Shown: positions 27,358 to 35,866, counted from the first letter of the stretch. The stretch: 64,000 nucleotides of DNA from G963674835 sp963674835 (GCA_963674835.2 CAXXKC010000003.1:3534001-3598000); one strand, 5' to 3'. Numbers and translations: made by a program. The notes: generated by a model from the sequence alone, not told the origin.

Positions 27358-28482
27358 ATGAGCATGACTAATCGCGAGCGTCTTTTGGCCGTTCTGGAGG
27401 GTCGTACGCCCGATCGGATTCCGTGGATTCCTCGACTGAAGCTGTGGTACGAGGCGCATCGCCGTGCGGGAACGCTGCCGGCGGAATATGGCGATTGGAG
27501 TCTGCGCGAGGTGGAACAGGACGTGTTCGGCGGGACGGCCGCGCGGGACGGGGTGATTTTTCGGAGCGAGATGCGCGGGGTGGAGGTGCGCGAGCGAGCG
27601 GAGGGGATGGAAACGCTTACCGAGTATGTCACGCCTGTAGGGACGGTCACGACGCGGCGGCGCGGGACGGAGGAACTGCGGCGACAGGGGATTCAGGATA
27701 CGCAAGTGGAGTTCATGCTGAAGCGGCCTGAAGACTATGGGGTCGCGGCGTATCTGCTGGAGCACACTCGCTACATGCCTGTGTTCGAGGAGTTCGACCG
27801 GTACGATCGCGAGGTGGGCGACGACGGGTATCCGATGGTCCACTGCGGGGACTGCCCATTCCATCGGTGGATGCAGGGACTGGCGGGGTATGAGCAGGCG
27901 TTTTACCACCTGAACGATTTTCCGGAGGTGGTGGAGCGGTTCCTGGCGACGCTGACGGACCACTTGAAGGCGTCGGTTTGGCCGTTGATGATCGACTCGC
28001 CAGCGCGGCTCTTGGTACACGGGCATCATTTGTCGAGCCACATGACGCCGCCGCCGCTGTTTGAGCGGTACATTCTGCCGTATTATCAGGAGCTTTCGCC
28101 GCAGTTACGGGGGCGGGGGAAGGTGTTGGCGCTGCACGCGGACAGCGACACGCGGAAGCTTCATGGGCTGATCGAGCAGGCGGGTTTCGGCATGGCAGAG
28201 TGTTTTGCCACGGCGCCGATGGTTCCGACGACGCTGGCCGAAGCGCGGGCGGCGTGGGGCGATCGGGTGATCATCTGGGGTGGCGTGCCTTCGAGTCTCC
28301 TCGAGCCGCCTTATACGGATGAGCAACTGGAGCAGGCTATGGACGAGTTGTTCCGTACGATTGCGCCGGGCAAGGCGTTTATCCTGGGCATTGCGGACAA
28401 TGCGATGCCGGGTTCGGATATTGGCCGGATTCGGCGGATCACGGAGATCGTTCGGGAGCGCGGGGCGTATCCGGTGGGATGA
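27358..28482 (+). CDS. Uroporphyrinogen-decarboxylase-like protein (URO-D/MtaA superfamily)
   Basis: 374 residues from ATG 27358 (another ATG six bases on; the frame extends to a TTG at 27328). The N-terminus NRERLLAVLEGRTPDRIPWIP is typical of the URO-D superfamily, as is the end RIRRITEIVRERG. It is probably not a haem-pathway enzyme: it lacks the usual substrate-site pattern and lies in a sugar-catabolism setting. Superfamily relatives include corrinoid methyltransferases (MtaA, CmuA), but the zinc-binding HxC signature is changed here (LHADSD where HxCGD is expected), so methyl transfer is unproven. Divergent from the LacI regulator. Confidence 0.75.
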   Translation: MSMTNRERLLAVLEGRTPDRIPWIPRLKLWYEAHRRAGTLPAEYGDWSLREVEQDVFGGTAARDGVIFRSEMRGVEVRERAEGMETLTEYVTPVGTVTTRRRGTEELRRQGIQDTQVEFMLKRPEDYGVAAYLLEHTRYMPVFEEFDRYDREVGDDGYPMVHCGDCPFHRWMQGLAGYEQAFYHLNDFPEVVERFLATLTDHLKASVWPLMIDSPARLLVHGHHLSSHMTPPPLFERYILPYYQELSPQLRGRGKVLALHADSDTRKLHGLIEQAGFGMAECFATAPMVPTTLAEARAAWGDRVIIWGGVPSSLLEPPYTDEQLEQAMDELFRTIAPGKAFILGIADNAMPGSDIGRIRRITEIVRERGAYPVG

Positions 28483-28522
28483 GGTGTGGGTGTTGGTTGG
28501 GGAGTGGGGCGTTCTTGATTCG

Positions 28523-28544
28523 GCACAGCCGGGGGCGGCTGTGC
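28523..28544. terminator. Bidirectional terminator-like hairpin (GCACAGCCG repeat, copy 2)
   Basis: GCACAGCCG (28523-28531) and CGGCTGTGC (28536-28544) form a perfect 9-bp stem with a GGGG loop. It sits in the 87-base gap between the stop of the URO-D-like gene (28482) and the stop of the convergent SGNH gene (28570), the right place for a shared terminator. A degenerate copy is at 6421-6450. Confidence 0.6.
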
Positions 28545-28569
28545 TACATGGCGGGAGAGGGAAGGTGGG

Positions 28570-29286
28570 TTAGGGGTTGGTGGGCTTGTGGGGGATCGTG
28601 GTCTGTTTGAGGACAGCAGGATAGGTTTCGCCGTCGGCGGTGCCTGCGCCTTGGTTGCGATAGCCGAATGTGAGGCTGTCACCGATGCAGACGATGGTTT
28701 CGTTGCCGTGGAGGCGCGGGCCGATGATGTCCAGGAAGGTCTTGGCCAACAGGCGGTTGCCTGAGGCGTTGAGGTGGACGCCGTCGTCGCTGAGGAATTG
28801 GGGCTGTGGGGTGCGGTCGGCGACTGTGGCGAAATCGGCCATGTCGACTTTGAGCTCGGTGAGAAGTTTCTTGAGGGCCGCGTTGTAGCGGTCCATTTTG
28901 CCATTGACGGTTTCCGGGGCGAATTTTTCGCGCGGATGATGCGTGTAGACCTTGTCTTCGACGACATGGTGTATGGTGCAAACGATGGGCGTAATGCCCG
29001 CCTTGCGCGACTGTTGGATCATCCAACGTACGTTCTCGATGTACTCGTCCAAGGGCGTGAAGAAGTGGTCGTTGATGACATCGTTCATTCCGATGTAGAT
29101 GAGGACGTAGTCGGGCTTGGGGGTGGATTTGAGCACATCGGCTTCGAATCGATCACGCGTGATGGGGCTGTTCTGGCCGCAGCGTCCTTTGTTCAAGACG
29201 GTCAGGGCTTGGGATGAGGAGGCGACCATGGGCAGGCAGAGCAAGGCGAGGATAAAGGGGAGGAGGATTGGGTGGGAGTTGGGCAT
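28570..29286 (-). CDS. Secreted SGNH/GDSL hydrolase, circularly permuted
   Basis: 238 residues with a Sec signal (1-27). All four SGNH blocks are present but in rotated order: block II Gly in LNKGRCGQNS (G34), block III Asn in IGMND (N68), block V Asp-x-x-His in DDGVHLNASG (D168, H171), and only then block I Ser in CIGDSLTFGY (S204). Normally the GDS block comes first. The C-terminal tail after GDS (ETYPAVLK...) matches what usually precedes the VLNKGRxGQ segment found here right after the signal peptide. Family reaction: hydrolysis of esters, often acetyl groups on polysaccharides. Separated by 21 bases from the upstream Hsp70-like gene on the same strand. Confidence 0.8.
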   Translation of the reverse strand: MPNSHPILLPFILALLCLPMVASSSQALTVLNKGRCGQNSPITRDRFEADVLKSTPKPDYVLIYIGMNDVINDHFFTPLDEYIENVRWMIQQSRKAGITPIVCTIHHVVEDKVYTHHPREKFAPETVNGKMDRYNAALKKLLTELKVDMADFATVADRTPQPQFLSDDGVHLNASGNRLLAKTFLDIIGPRLHGNETIVCIGDSLTFGYRNQGAGTADGETYPAVLKQTTIPHKPTNP

Positions 29287-29307
29287 GGGAGGCTCGTTGG
29301 TGGGAGG

Positions 29308-30852
29308 TTATGTGTAGTTGGTGGGTTGTTGGCCGCTGATGAATTGGCGCCAGCCGTCGAGGTGTTCTTTGGGGAGGCCGTTGTCGCGTTGGAAGACGGT
29401 CTCGACTTTGACGGTGCTGCCGGCGACGGCAACGCGGACTTTGAGGCGGCCGTCGGGTTGGTAGTGGAAGAGGACGTCGATGGGTGAACGTGCGGGGAGC
29501 TGGGGCGGCAGGCGGCGGACGCTGCAGCGGCCGACGAGCGTGCAGGCGTCGGGCGAGGGGTTTTCGCCTTCGACGACTTCGACGAGGATCGATCGCTGGT
29601 TCTGTTTTTGAGTGTGGAAAGTGCGGCGAGCGGTAACGGGGAGGGGCGTGTTGCGGGGGATGAGGATGCCGGACCGCTTGCGGCGGGTGAGCGGGTCGGT
29701 GCCCACGACGCCGAGGCTGTGGGCGTTGACGTTTTTGATGGTTAGCGCCGGGGGCTTTCCCTGGCTTTGGGCAAGCAGGACGCCGGCATGCAGGGCGGCG
29801 CCGTGAGCGACGGCTTCGTCGGCGGAGACCGAGGCGTCGGGTTCTTTGCCTGAGAGTTGGCGGAGCATGTCGCGGACCATGGGCATGCGCGTCGAGCCGC
29901 CGACGAGGAGCACACGGTCGATCTTGTCCCAGGAGGCGCCGGCCGCCTTGAGGACTTGGGTGGTCGTGAAGCGGGTGCGGTCGAGGAGGTCTTGGGTGGC
30001 TTCTTCGAACTGCTGGCGGGTGATCGTCGCGCGGGTGGAGAATCCGCGGTAGTCGCAGGGGATGGAGACCTTGGTGCGCGCGGAGAGGGTTCGCTTGGCA
30101 TCCTCGCATTCGCGCCAGAGTTTGCCGGCGGCGACGGGGTCTTCGCGGGGGTCGGCAAAATGTTCGGCGATGAAGGCCTCGGCGACCAGATCGACCAGTC
30201 GGCGGTCCCAATCGTAGCCGCCGAGTTGGACATCGCCATCGATGGCGCGGGCGATGTACTCGTTACCGCGGATTTCCATGACGGTCACGTCGAAAGTGCC
30301 GCCGCCGAGGTCGTAGACGAGGATTCGCTGCGGCTTCTGCGGCGCGTTGTGACGGAGGAAGCCTTCCTGGTAGCCGAAGGCGACGGCAGCGGCGGTCGGT
30401 TCGTTGATGATATCGAGGACTTCGAGGCCCGCCATGTAGCCGGCATCCTGGGTGGCCTTGCGGCGGACTTCGTCGAAGTAGGCGGGGACGGTGATGACGA
30501 CCTTCTGGAAGGGGCCGATTTGGACGGCGGCGTCGCGGTAGAGCTTGGCGAGGATCCAGGCTTCGATGACTTCGGGAGGATACTGTTTGCCATCGAAGGC
30601 TTTGTGGAAGACTTGGTGTCCGACCTCGCGCTTGGAGCATTCGGCGACGTGATCGGCCTCGCTGGCCAAGGCTTTGAGGGCCTCGCGTCCTACGACGACG
30701 TCGTCCCCGTCGAAGAGGACCGTACTGGGAGTGAGGTGATCGCCTTCGGCATTGACGACCGTGACGGGATTGCCGGCCTCGTCCAGGCGAGCCAGGACGG
30801 AGAAGGTCGTGCCGAGGTCGATGCCGATGGCGGGTTCGGATTCGGAGGTCAT
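29308..30852 (-). CDS. Hsp70-family protein (short, DnaK-like)
   Basis: 514 residues. It has the actin-like ATPase signatures: IGIDLGTTFSVLA near the N-terminus, ITVPAYFDEVRRKATQDAG, LVYDLGGGTFDVTVME and VLLVGGSTRMPMVRDML. A short substrate-binding beta domain follows (HSLGVVGTDPLTRRKRSGILIPRNTPLPV...), but the helical lid of DnaK is missing and the protein ends soon after. No DnaJ or GrpE gene is near. It is one of two adjacent Hsp70-like genes on the minus strand (135 bases from the next). An ATP-dependent client-binding role is likely; the client is unknown. Confidence 0.92.
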   Translation of the reverse strand: MTSESEPAIGIDLGTTFSVLARLDEAGNPVTVVNAEGDHLTPSTVLFDGDDVVVGREALKALASEADHVAECSKREVGHQVFHKAFDGKQYPPEVIEAWILAKLYRDAAVQIGPFQKVVITVPAYFDEVRRKATQDAGYMAGLEVLDIINEPTAAAVAFGYQEGFLRHNAPQKPQRILVYDLGGGTFDVTVMEIRGNEYIARAIDGDVQLGGYDWDRRLVDLVAEAFIAEHFADPREDPVAAGKLWRECEDAKRTLSARTKVSIPCDYRGFSTRATITRQQFEEATQDLLDRTRFTTTQVLKAAGASWDKIDRVLLVGGSTRMPMVRDMLRQLSGKEPDASVSADEAVAHGAALHAGVLLAQSQGKPPALTIKNVNAHSLGVVGTDPLTRRKRSGILIPRNTPLPVTARRTFHTQKQNQRSILVEVVEGENPSPDACTLVGRCSVRRLPPQLPARSPIDVLFHYQPDGRLKVRVAVAGSTVKVETVFQRDNGLPKEHLDGWRQFISGQQPTNYT

Positions 30853-30987
30853 ACAGGCGATGTCCTTGGGTGGACTGCCGTTGGGAGCGATTGTTGGCTC
30901 AGATTATCATTCGTCGATGAGGATCTTCCTTCAACCCTCGGTTTGATGGGACCAACCATGAAGAGCATCGGCCGTCGACGGGCCGTT

Positions 30988-32865
30988 TCATCGGAACCAT
31001 CGCAGGAAATCGCTTTGGGGAAACAGCCAGGAGATGATCACGTACCCGAGGACGAGTCCAATGACGGTCGAGAGGATGTAGCCTAGGATGTCGACGATCC
31101 CGAGGGAATGCTTGCTCGGAGGCTGGGTGGGCGATGGCGGTTGGGGGGCGGCTTCGTCTTCGGGGCGGTCGACGGGGGCTAGCGGGGGCGGCTGGACAGT
31201 GTCGGGCTGGGCAGGGCTTGGCTGGGCGGGGCCTGGTTGATCGGGGGCTTGGGACAGTGGGAGCAATTCGGCATCGGCTTCCTGGCCGGGGGAGTCGCTG
31301 TCGAGCATCGATTCGAAGACGTCGAAGCCGGCGAGGGAAGATACGGCTTGTTGCCAGCGCGACATGCTTTCGTCGGAGAGGCCGACCTCGCGCTGCAACT
31401 GGAGGCTGAGGTGGCGGTCGGTTCCGGGGACGGCCGTGTGGACGCTGAGGCGGCCGTTGGTGGCGTATTGGAACGTGACGTCGATGGGCCAGCCCTGGGG
31501 AAGGCTGGGCGGAAGCTCGCGGAGGGATGTGCGGCCGATCGTGGAACACTCGTCGGGAACGGTGCTCTCGCCTTCGAGGATGCGGATGACGATCGAGCGT
31601 TGCCCTTGCTGCTTGGTGGTGAAGCGTTCGGTGACGGTTGCCGGCAAGGGGGTATTGCGCGGCATGAGGACGACGTTCGTCTTGCGGAGGGTTTGGGGTT
31701 CGACCGCTTCGATGCCGAGGCTGTGGGCGTTGACATTGACGACTTCGAACACCGGTTTGGGGCCGCCGGTTTGCTGGCTCTGCTTCTGAAGGAGGTAGTG
31801 GGCGTAGAGCGCGGCACCCCGGGCAACCGCTTCGTCGGGATTGACGGTGTGGTCGGGTGTTTTGCCGGTGAGCTCGGTGAGCATGCGCTGGACCATGGGC
31901 ATGCGCGTGGCACCGCCGACGAGGAGGATGCGCGAGACGTCGGACCAATCGATCTGTGCGGTGGCGACGAGTTGGCGGGTGGTGTAGGCCGTGCGTTCCA
32001 ACAGGTCGGCCGTGCGTTGCTCGAACAGTTCGCGCGTGAGCGGGATATCGGCGGAGAAGCCGCTGTACTCGAAGTGGACGACGGCACGGTTGCGGGCGGA
32101 GAGCGTGTGCTTGGCGTTGAGGACTTCCTGATAGAGGCGGTGGAAGGCGCTGAGGTCCCTGCGTGGATCGAGGTCGTGGATCTCGTGGAACTGTTCGGCG
32201 ACGCAGTCGACCAGGCGGAGGTCCCAATCGTGGCCGCCGAGTTGGACATCGCCGTCGGTGGCCAGGGCGCGGATTTCGCCGGGGGCGATGCGGAGGAGCG
32301 TGGCATCGAAGGTGCCGCCGCCGAGGTCGTAGACGAGGACGGTCATGGCTTCGGTGGCTGTGCCCTGGGGAGAAAGAAAGCCCAGGGCTTCGGCGAAGGA
32401 GAGGGCGGCGGCCGTCGGTTCGTTGACGATGTCGAGTAGGGAGAGGCCTGCCATTTCGCCGGCGTCGGCGGTGGCCTTGCGGCGAGGCTCGTCGAAGTAG
32501 GCGGGGACGGTGATGACGACGCGGGTATCGGGACCGAGGGTGTTGGTGATGGAGCTTCGCAGTTTGCGAAGGATGCAGGACTGGATGACTTCGGGCGGGA
32601 GGTGTTCGCCGCGGACGGGGTGGCTGTAGACGGGCGCGCCCATGTCGCGTTTGACCCATTCGGCGACGCGGTCGGGGTGGACGCCGAGGGCGCTGCGGGC
32701 CTCTTTGCCGACGATGACCTCGGCGTCGTCGAAGAGTACGACGCTGGGCGTGAGGAGGTCGCCTTCGGCGTTGGGGATGATCTCGGAGCGCCCTTGCGGG
32801 TTGACCCAGGCCGTGACCGAAAAGGTCGTTCCGAGGTCGATTCCTACGGCTTTGGGTTGCGGCAT
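30988..32865 (-). CDS. Membrane-anchored Hsp70-family protein
   Basis: 625 residues from ATG 32865, chosen because VGIDLGTTFSVTA starts at once after it. The ATPase domain is complete (ITVPAYFDEPRRKATADAG, LVYDLGGGTFDATLLR, ILLVGGATRMPMVQRML), followed by the beta substrate domain. Instead of the DnaK lid there is a Pro/Gln-rich linker (about residues 535-585) and a single C-terminal membrane helix (IVDILGYILSTVIGLVLGYVIISWLF). The protein is therefore probably tail-anchored with the chaperone part in the cytoplasm. It is upstream of a soluble paralog at 29308; the pair looks like a tandem duplication with one copy tethered to the membrane. Confidence 0.9.
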   Translation of the reverse strand: MPQPKAVGIDLGTTFSVTAWVNPQGRSEIIPNAEGDLLTPSVVLFDDAEVIVGKEARSALGVHPDRVAEWVKRDMGAPVYSHPVRGEHLPPEVIQSCILRKLRSSITNTLGPDTRVVITVPAYFDEPRRKATADAGEMAGLSLLDIVNEPTAAALSFAEALGFLSPQGTATEAMTVLVYDLGGGTFDATLLRIAPGEIRALATDGDVQLGGHDWDLRLVDCVAEQFHEIHDLDPRRDLSAFHRLYQEVLNAKHTLSARNRAVVHFEYSGFSADIPLTRELFEQRTADLLERTAYTTRQLVATAQIDWSDVSRILLVGGATRMPMVQRMLTELTGKTPDHTVNPDEAVARGAALYAHYLLQKQSQQTGGPKPVFEVVNVNAHSLGIEAVEPQTLRKTNVVLMPRNTPLPATVTERFTTKQQGQRSIVIRILEGESTVPDECSTIGRTSLRELPPSLPQGWPIDVTFQYATNGRLSVHTAVPGTDRHLSLQLQREVGLSDESMSRWQQAVSSLAGFDVFESMLDSDSPGQEADAELLPLSQAPDQPGPAQPSPAQPDTVQPPPLAPVDRPEDEAAPQPPSPTQPPSKHSLGIVDILGYILSTVIGLVLGYVIISWLFPQSDFLRWFR

Positions 32866-32939
32866 GGTCGGGCGACGGGAGACGAGGCTGGCGGGGGAGG
32901 GGCGCGGGGGCGTTGTCGGGCGTCCTCCCTGGCGCAACG

Positions 32940-32959
32940 GTGTTACCTCACTGTAACAC
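32940..32959. promoter_or_regulatory. Perfect inverted repeat upstream of the Hsp70-like genes
   Basis: GTGTTAC (32940-32946), six bases, GTAACAC (32953-32959), followed by an AT-rich TAGTATAC. It lies 75 bases upstream of the leftward Hsp70-like start and in the gap shared with the rightward aminotransferase operon. A protein-binding site is likely; the regulator is not known. Confidence 0.4.
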
Positions 32960-33044
32960 TAGTATACGCATGGCTCAAGCCAGGGAAGGGGTGGTGGCCC
33001 CCATGTATAGTGCATTGCGAGTGATTGACAGGGGCTAGGGGCTG

Positions 33045-33069
33045 TGTTCATATTGAACATGTTTGAACA
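33045..33069 (+). promoter_or_regulatory. Candidate operator of the aminotransferase-DeoR operon
   Basis: TGTTCA TAT TGAACA (33045-33059) is a perfect 6-3-6 palindrome, and a further TGAACA half-site follows at 33064-33069. It lies about 95-120 bases upstream of the aminotransferase start at 33164, in the operon that encodes its own DeoR-type regulator, the obvious candidate binder. Confidence 0.5.
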
Positions 33070-33163
33070 GTAGTGCACATTGCGGAGGGTGGAAAGGGAC
33101 GGGCTTGTTTTCGCTGGCGCGAAGATTGGGACCGTCCCTTGGCTTGGAAGGTAGGAGAGAAAG

Positions 33164-34543
33164 ATGAGTGCGGGCGAGTTTTCGAGCGTTCGGTGGGCGG
33201 CGGTGGATCCAGGTGCGTGCCCGAGGATCGTTTGTCGGCCGCCGGGGCCTCGGTCGCAGGAGTATCACCGTCGTTGCACGCGGCACTTCAAGGGGCTTAG
33301 CGGCCAGGTCAAGCTGTTCCCGGTGGCTTTTGAGTCGGGCCGGGGATGCGAACTGGTCGACGTGGACGGGAATCGGTATCTGGATTTCTCGTCGGGCATC
33401 TACGTGGCCACGCTGGGACACTGCCATCCGAAGGTGAGCGAGGCGGTGGCCAAGTATGCGCACCAGTTGATGAACGCGCACGACTTCACCACGCCGATCA
33501 AGACTCGATTGGTGGAGAAGCTGGCGGACGTGTTGCCGGGCGGTCTGAACGCGTTTCAGTTTTATGATGCGGGCACGGCGGCGGTGGAGGCGGGGTTGCG
33601 AGTGCTGCGCGCGGCGACGGGGCGCAACGAGATGATTTCGTGCTTTCAGGACTTTCATGGCAAGACGTACGGGGCGGTTTCGCTGGCGCAGATTCGGTCG
33701 CAGATCTATGGGCGGGTGCGGGCGCCGGGATCGCACCTGGTGCCACGGCCGGATCCGTATCGGCCGCTGTGGACGAAGGCGGACGGCTCGCTCGACACGG
33801 ACCAGTACCTTGCGTTTTACGACGAGTATGTGCAGAAGGCGACGGTGGGCGACGTGGCCGGCTTCGTGCTGGAGCCGATCCAGGGTTGGGCCGGATCGAT
33901 CATGCCGCCGGACGATTTCTTCCCGAAGTTGCGGCGGTGGTGCGACGAGAGGAAGGTGCTGTTGATGGCGGACGAGGTGCTGACCGGCTGGGGACGCACG
34001 GGCCGGTGGCTGGCGACGGAGCACTGGGACGTGGTGCCGGACGTCGTGACGATCGGCAAGGGTTTTGGCAACGGATTTCCGGTGACATGCGTGGCGGTTC
34101 GCGAACCGTACCAGGAGAGCTTTGAGAAGATTTCGGCGTCGAGCAGCTATGGGGGCAATCCGATGGCGTGCGCAGCGGCGCTGGCGTCGACGGAGGTGAT
34201 CGAGGAGGAGAACCTGCTGGAGCACGCGAGGTGGCTTGGCGAGGTGGCCCAGCGTCGCATGGAGACGATGAAGCGGGAACACGCGATCGTGGGCGACGTG
34301 CGAGCGAAGGGATGCCTGATGGGGATCGAGTTGGTCAAGGATCGGCAGACGAAGGAGCCGTTCGACGAGGCGGGCGAGTTGGTGTATCGGAAGGCGTTTT
34401 CGAAGGGGTTGGCGTGGATTCCGGCGGGGCACATTCTGCGGATGAGTCCGCCGATCGTGATGGATGAGGGGGCGCTGCTGAAGGGGCTGGACATGATCGA
34501 CGAAGCCATTGGGGAAACGGAGAAAGACCTGGGGTGCGGCTGA
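33164..34543 (+). CDS. Class III PLP-dependent aminotransferase
   Basis: 459 residues. PLP-site residues are visible: Asp270 in LLMADEVLTGWGRTGR (pairs with the PLP nitrogen), Lys299 in TIGKGFGNGFPV (Schiff base), and the SYGGNPMACAAALA segment that contacts the phosphate. The N-terminal region (GHCHPKVSEAVAKYAHQL) is typical of the 4-aminobutyrate/ornithine aminotransferase group. Reaction: amino transfer between an omega-amino or amino-sugar-like donor and a 2-keto acid. First gene of an operon with a DeoR regulator, a lyxose-isomerase-like cupin and a ceramidase-like protein; a role in an amino-sugar or polyamine-like substrate is possible. Confidence 0.9.
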   Translation: MSAGEFSSVRWAAVDPGACPRIVCRPPGPRSQEYHRRCTRHFKGLSGQVKLFPVAFESGRGCELVDVDGNRYLDFSSGIYVATLGHCHPKVSEAVAKYAHQLMNAHDFTTPIKTRLVEKLADVLPGGLNAFQFYDAGTAAVEAGLRVLRAATGRNEMISCFQDFHGKTYGAVSLAQIRSQIYGRVRAPGSHLVPRPDPYRPLWTKADGSLDTDQYLAFYDEYVQKATVGDVAGFVLEPIQGWAGSIMPPDDFFPKLRRWCDERKVLLMADEVLTGWGRTGRWLATEHWDVVPDVVTIGKGFGNGFPVTCVAVREPYQESFEKISASSSYGGNPMACAAALASTEVIEEENLLEHARWLGEVAQRRMETMKREHAIVGDVRAKGCLMGIELVKDRQTKEPFDEAGELVYRKAFSKGLAWIPAGHILRMSPPIVMDEGALLKGLDMIDEAIGETEKDLGCG

Positions 34544-34589
34544 TGGAAGCGGGGGCGGGGCGCGGGAGGCAACGGCGGGAGATCGCGGA

Positions 34590-35363
34590 ATGAGCCAGCT
34601 TGCACGACGAGAGCAGATTTGCCGGATGCTGGAAGGGCGGGGTGAGTGCTCGGTGGAGGAGTTGGTCGAGGTGCTGGGCGTGAGCGGTATGACGGTGCGC
34701 CGGGATTTGCAGGCGTTGGCGCGGGAAGGGAAGGTGATTCGCACGCATGGCGGGGCGGCTTTGGAGGCGCGGATCAGCTTTCAGTTTGATTTTCTGCGGC
34801 GAGCGAAGGAACATGAGGAGGCGAAGACGGCGATTGGCGGCGCCGCGGCGGCTTTGGTCGGCGACGGTGAGTCGGTGTTGCTGGATTCGGGCACGACGAC
34901 GTTGGCGCTGGCGAGGCAGTTGAGGGGCAAGAAGGGTTTGACGGTCATTACGACATCGTTGCCCATCGCCAGCGAGCTTCAGTATGAGGGGGAGATTGGC
35001 GTGTTGCTGTTGGGCGGGTATCTTCGCGCGGAGGCGGCTGACCTGACCGGCGCGTTGACGGAGGCCAACCTGGAAACGCTGCAGGCGGACGTGGCTTTCG
35101 TAGGGGCGGATGGCGTGGACCGTCGCGGGAACGTGTACAACCGATCGGCGGAGGTTGCCCGGATGTTAAGGAAGATGACGGCCGCGGCGGAGCGGGTGTT
35201 CGTTGTTGCCGATCATTCGAAATTGGGGAAGACGGCGTTGTGGCGGTTCGGGCGGCTTCAGGATTGGGCGGGGTTGGTGAGTGATGCGGGAGCGGACCGG
35301 CGGGTGCTGGGATCGCTGGAGAGGTTGGGGGTTCGGGTTGTGAGGGCGGCAACTGAGATATGA
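34590..35363 (+). CDS. DeoR/GlpR-family transcriptional regulator
   Basis: 257 residues from ATG 34590. The N-terminal winged helix (RREQICRMLEGRGECSVEEL... VSGMTVRRDLQALAREGKV, residues 6-53) with the family's TVRRDL recognition helix is followed by a DeoRC sugar-phosphate-binding domain (LLDSGTTTLALARQL, FVGADGVDRRGNVYN, VVADHSKLGKTAL). These regulators are usually repressors relieved by a sugar phosphate. It starts 46 bases after the aminotransferase and its stop overlaps the next start (ATGA). The palindrome at 33045-33069 is its likely operator. Confidence 0.93.
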   Translation: MSQLARREQICRMLEGRGECSVEELVEVLGVSGMTVRRDLQALAREGKVIRTHGGAALEARISFQFDFLRRAKEHEEAKTAIGGAAAALVGDGESVLLDSGTTTLALARQLRGKKGLTVITTSLPIASELQYEGEIGVLLLGGYLRAEAADLTGALTEANLETLQADVAFVGADGVDRRGNVYNRSAEVARMLRKMTAAAERVFVVADHSKLGKTALWRFGRLQDWAGLVSDAGADRRVLGSLERLGVRVVRAATEI

Positions 35364-35866
35364 CTATGGAAGAACTTGATAAGGCGATGGGGATTGCGAT
35401 GAAGGGGGCGGCCGCGGAGGGGGCGCTAGAGGCGTTTCGGCGGCAGGTCGGGGAGTGGGGAATCGCGATGCCGCCGGTGATGCCGCTGGTGTTGGATTTT
35501 GGGTTGGGCGATTTCGCGAGGATCGGGTTGATCGAGTGCTGGATCGCCAATGAGGTCGAGGCGGGGTACTGCGGCAAGTATCTGTTCGTCTTCGATGGGC
35601 AGACATGCCCAAGGCATCGGCATCGGCGGAAGCACGAGACGTTCTTCGTGGTGAAGGGGCGTGTGGCGATGGAGTGTGGAGAGACGCGGCGGGAGATGGG
35701 CGAGGGGGAAGTGTTGGCGGTGGCTGCGAGAGTGGAGCATCAGTTTACGGGGATCGGGCCGGCGCTGCTTCTGGAGTTGAGCATGCCGTGCGAAGTGGAG
35801 GACAACTATTTCGCGAATGCCGACATTCCGATCGGCGGCAACTGGCGGGGAAGAGGGCAGGGATGA
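35360..35866 (+). CDS. Cupin sugar isomerase-like protein (D-lyxose/D-mannose isomerase type)
   Basis: 168 residues, close to the short D-lyxose isomerases such as YdaE. The ATG at 35360 overlaps the DeoR stop. The cupin metal site is readable: His, His and Glu in CPRHRHRRKHETFFVVKGRV, and a later His in ARVEHQF. DNYFANADIPIGGN at the C-terminus also matches the family. Known reaction: metal-dependent aldose-ketose isomerisation of lyxose/xylulose or mannose/fructose. In this operon it probably isomerises a sugar derived from the pathway substrate. Activity inferred from family motifs only. Confidence 0.8.
   Translation: MTMEELDKAMGIAMKGAAAEGALEAFRRQVGEWGIAMPPVMPLVLDFGLGDFARIGLIECWIANEVEAGYCGKYLFVFDGQTCPRHRHRRKHETFFVVKGRVAMECGETRREMGEGEVLAVAARVEHQFTGIGPALLLELSMPCEVEDNYFANADIPIGGNWRGRGQG

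Noticed and set aside
27310..27358. Extension of the URO-D-like gene to a TTG at 27328
   Set aside because: The ATG at 27358 places the conserved NRERLLAVLEGR motif at the usual distance from the N-terminus; the TTG extension has no ribosome site.
33035..34744. 569-codon open frame antisense to the class III aminotransferase
   Set aside because: High-GC antisense artefact; Arg/His-rich, no start context, spans the operator and two real genes.
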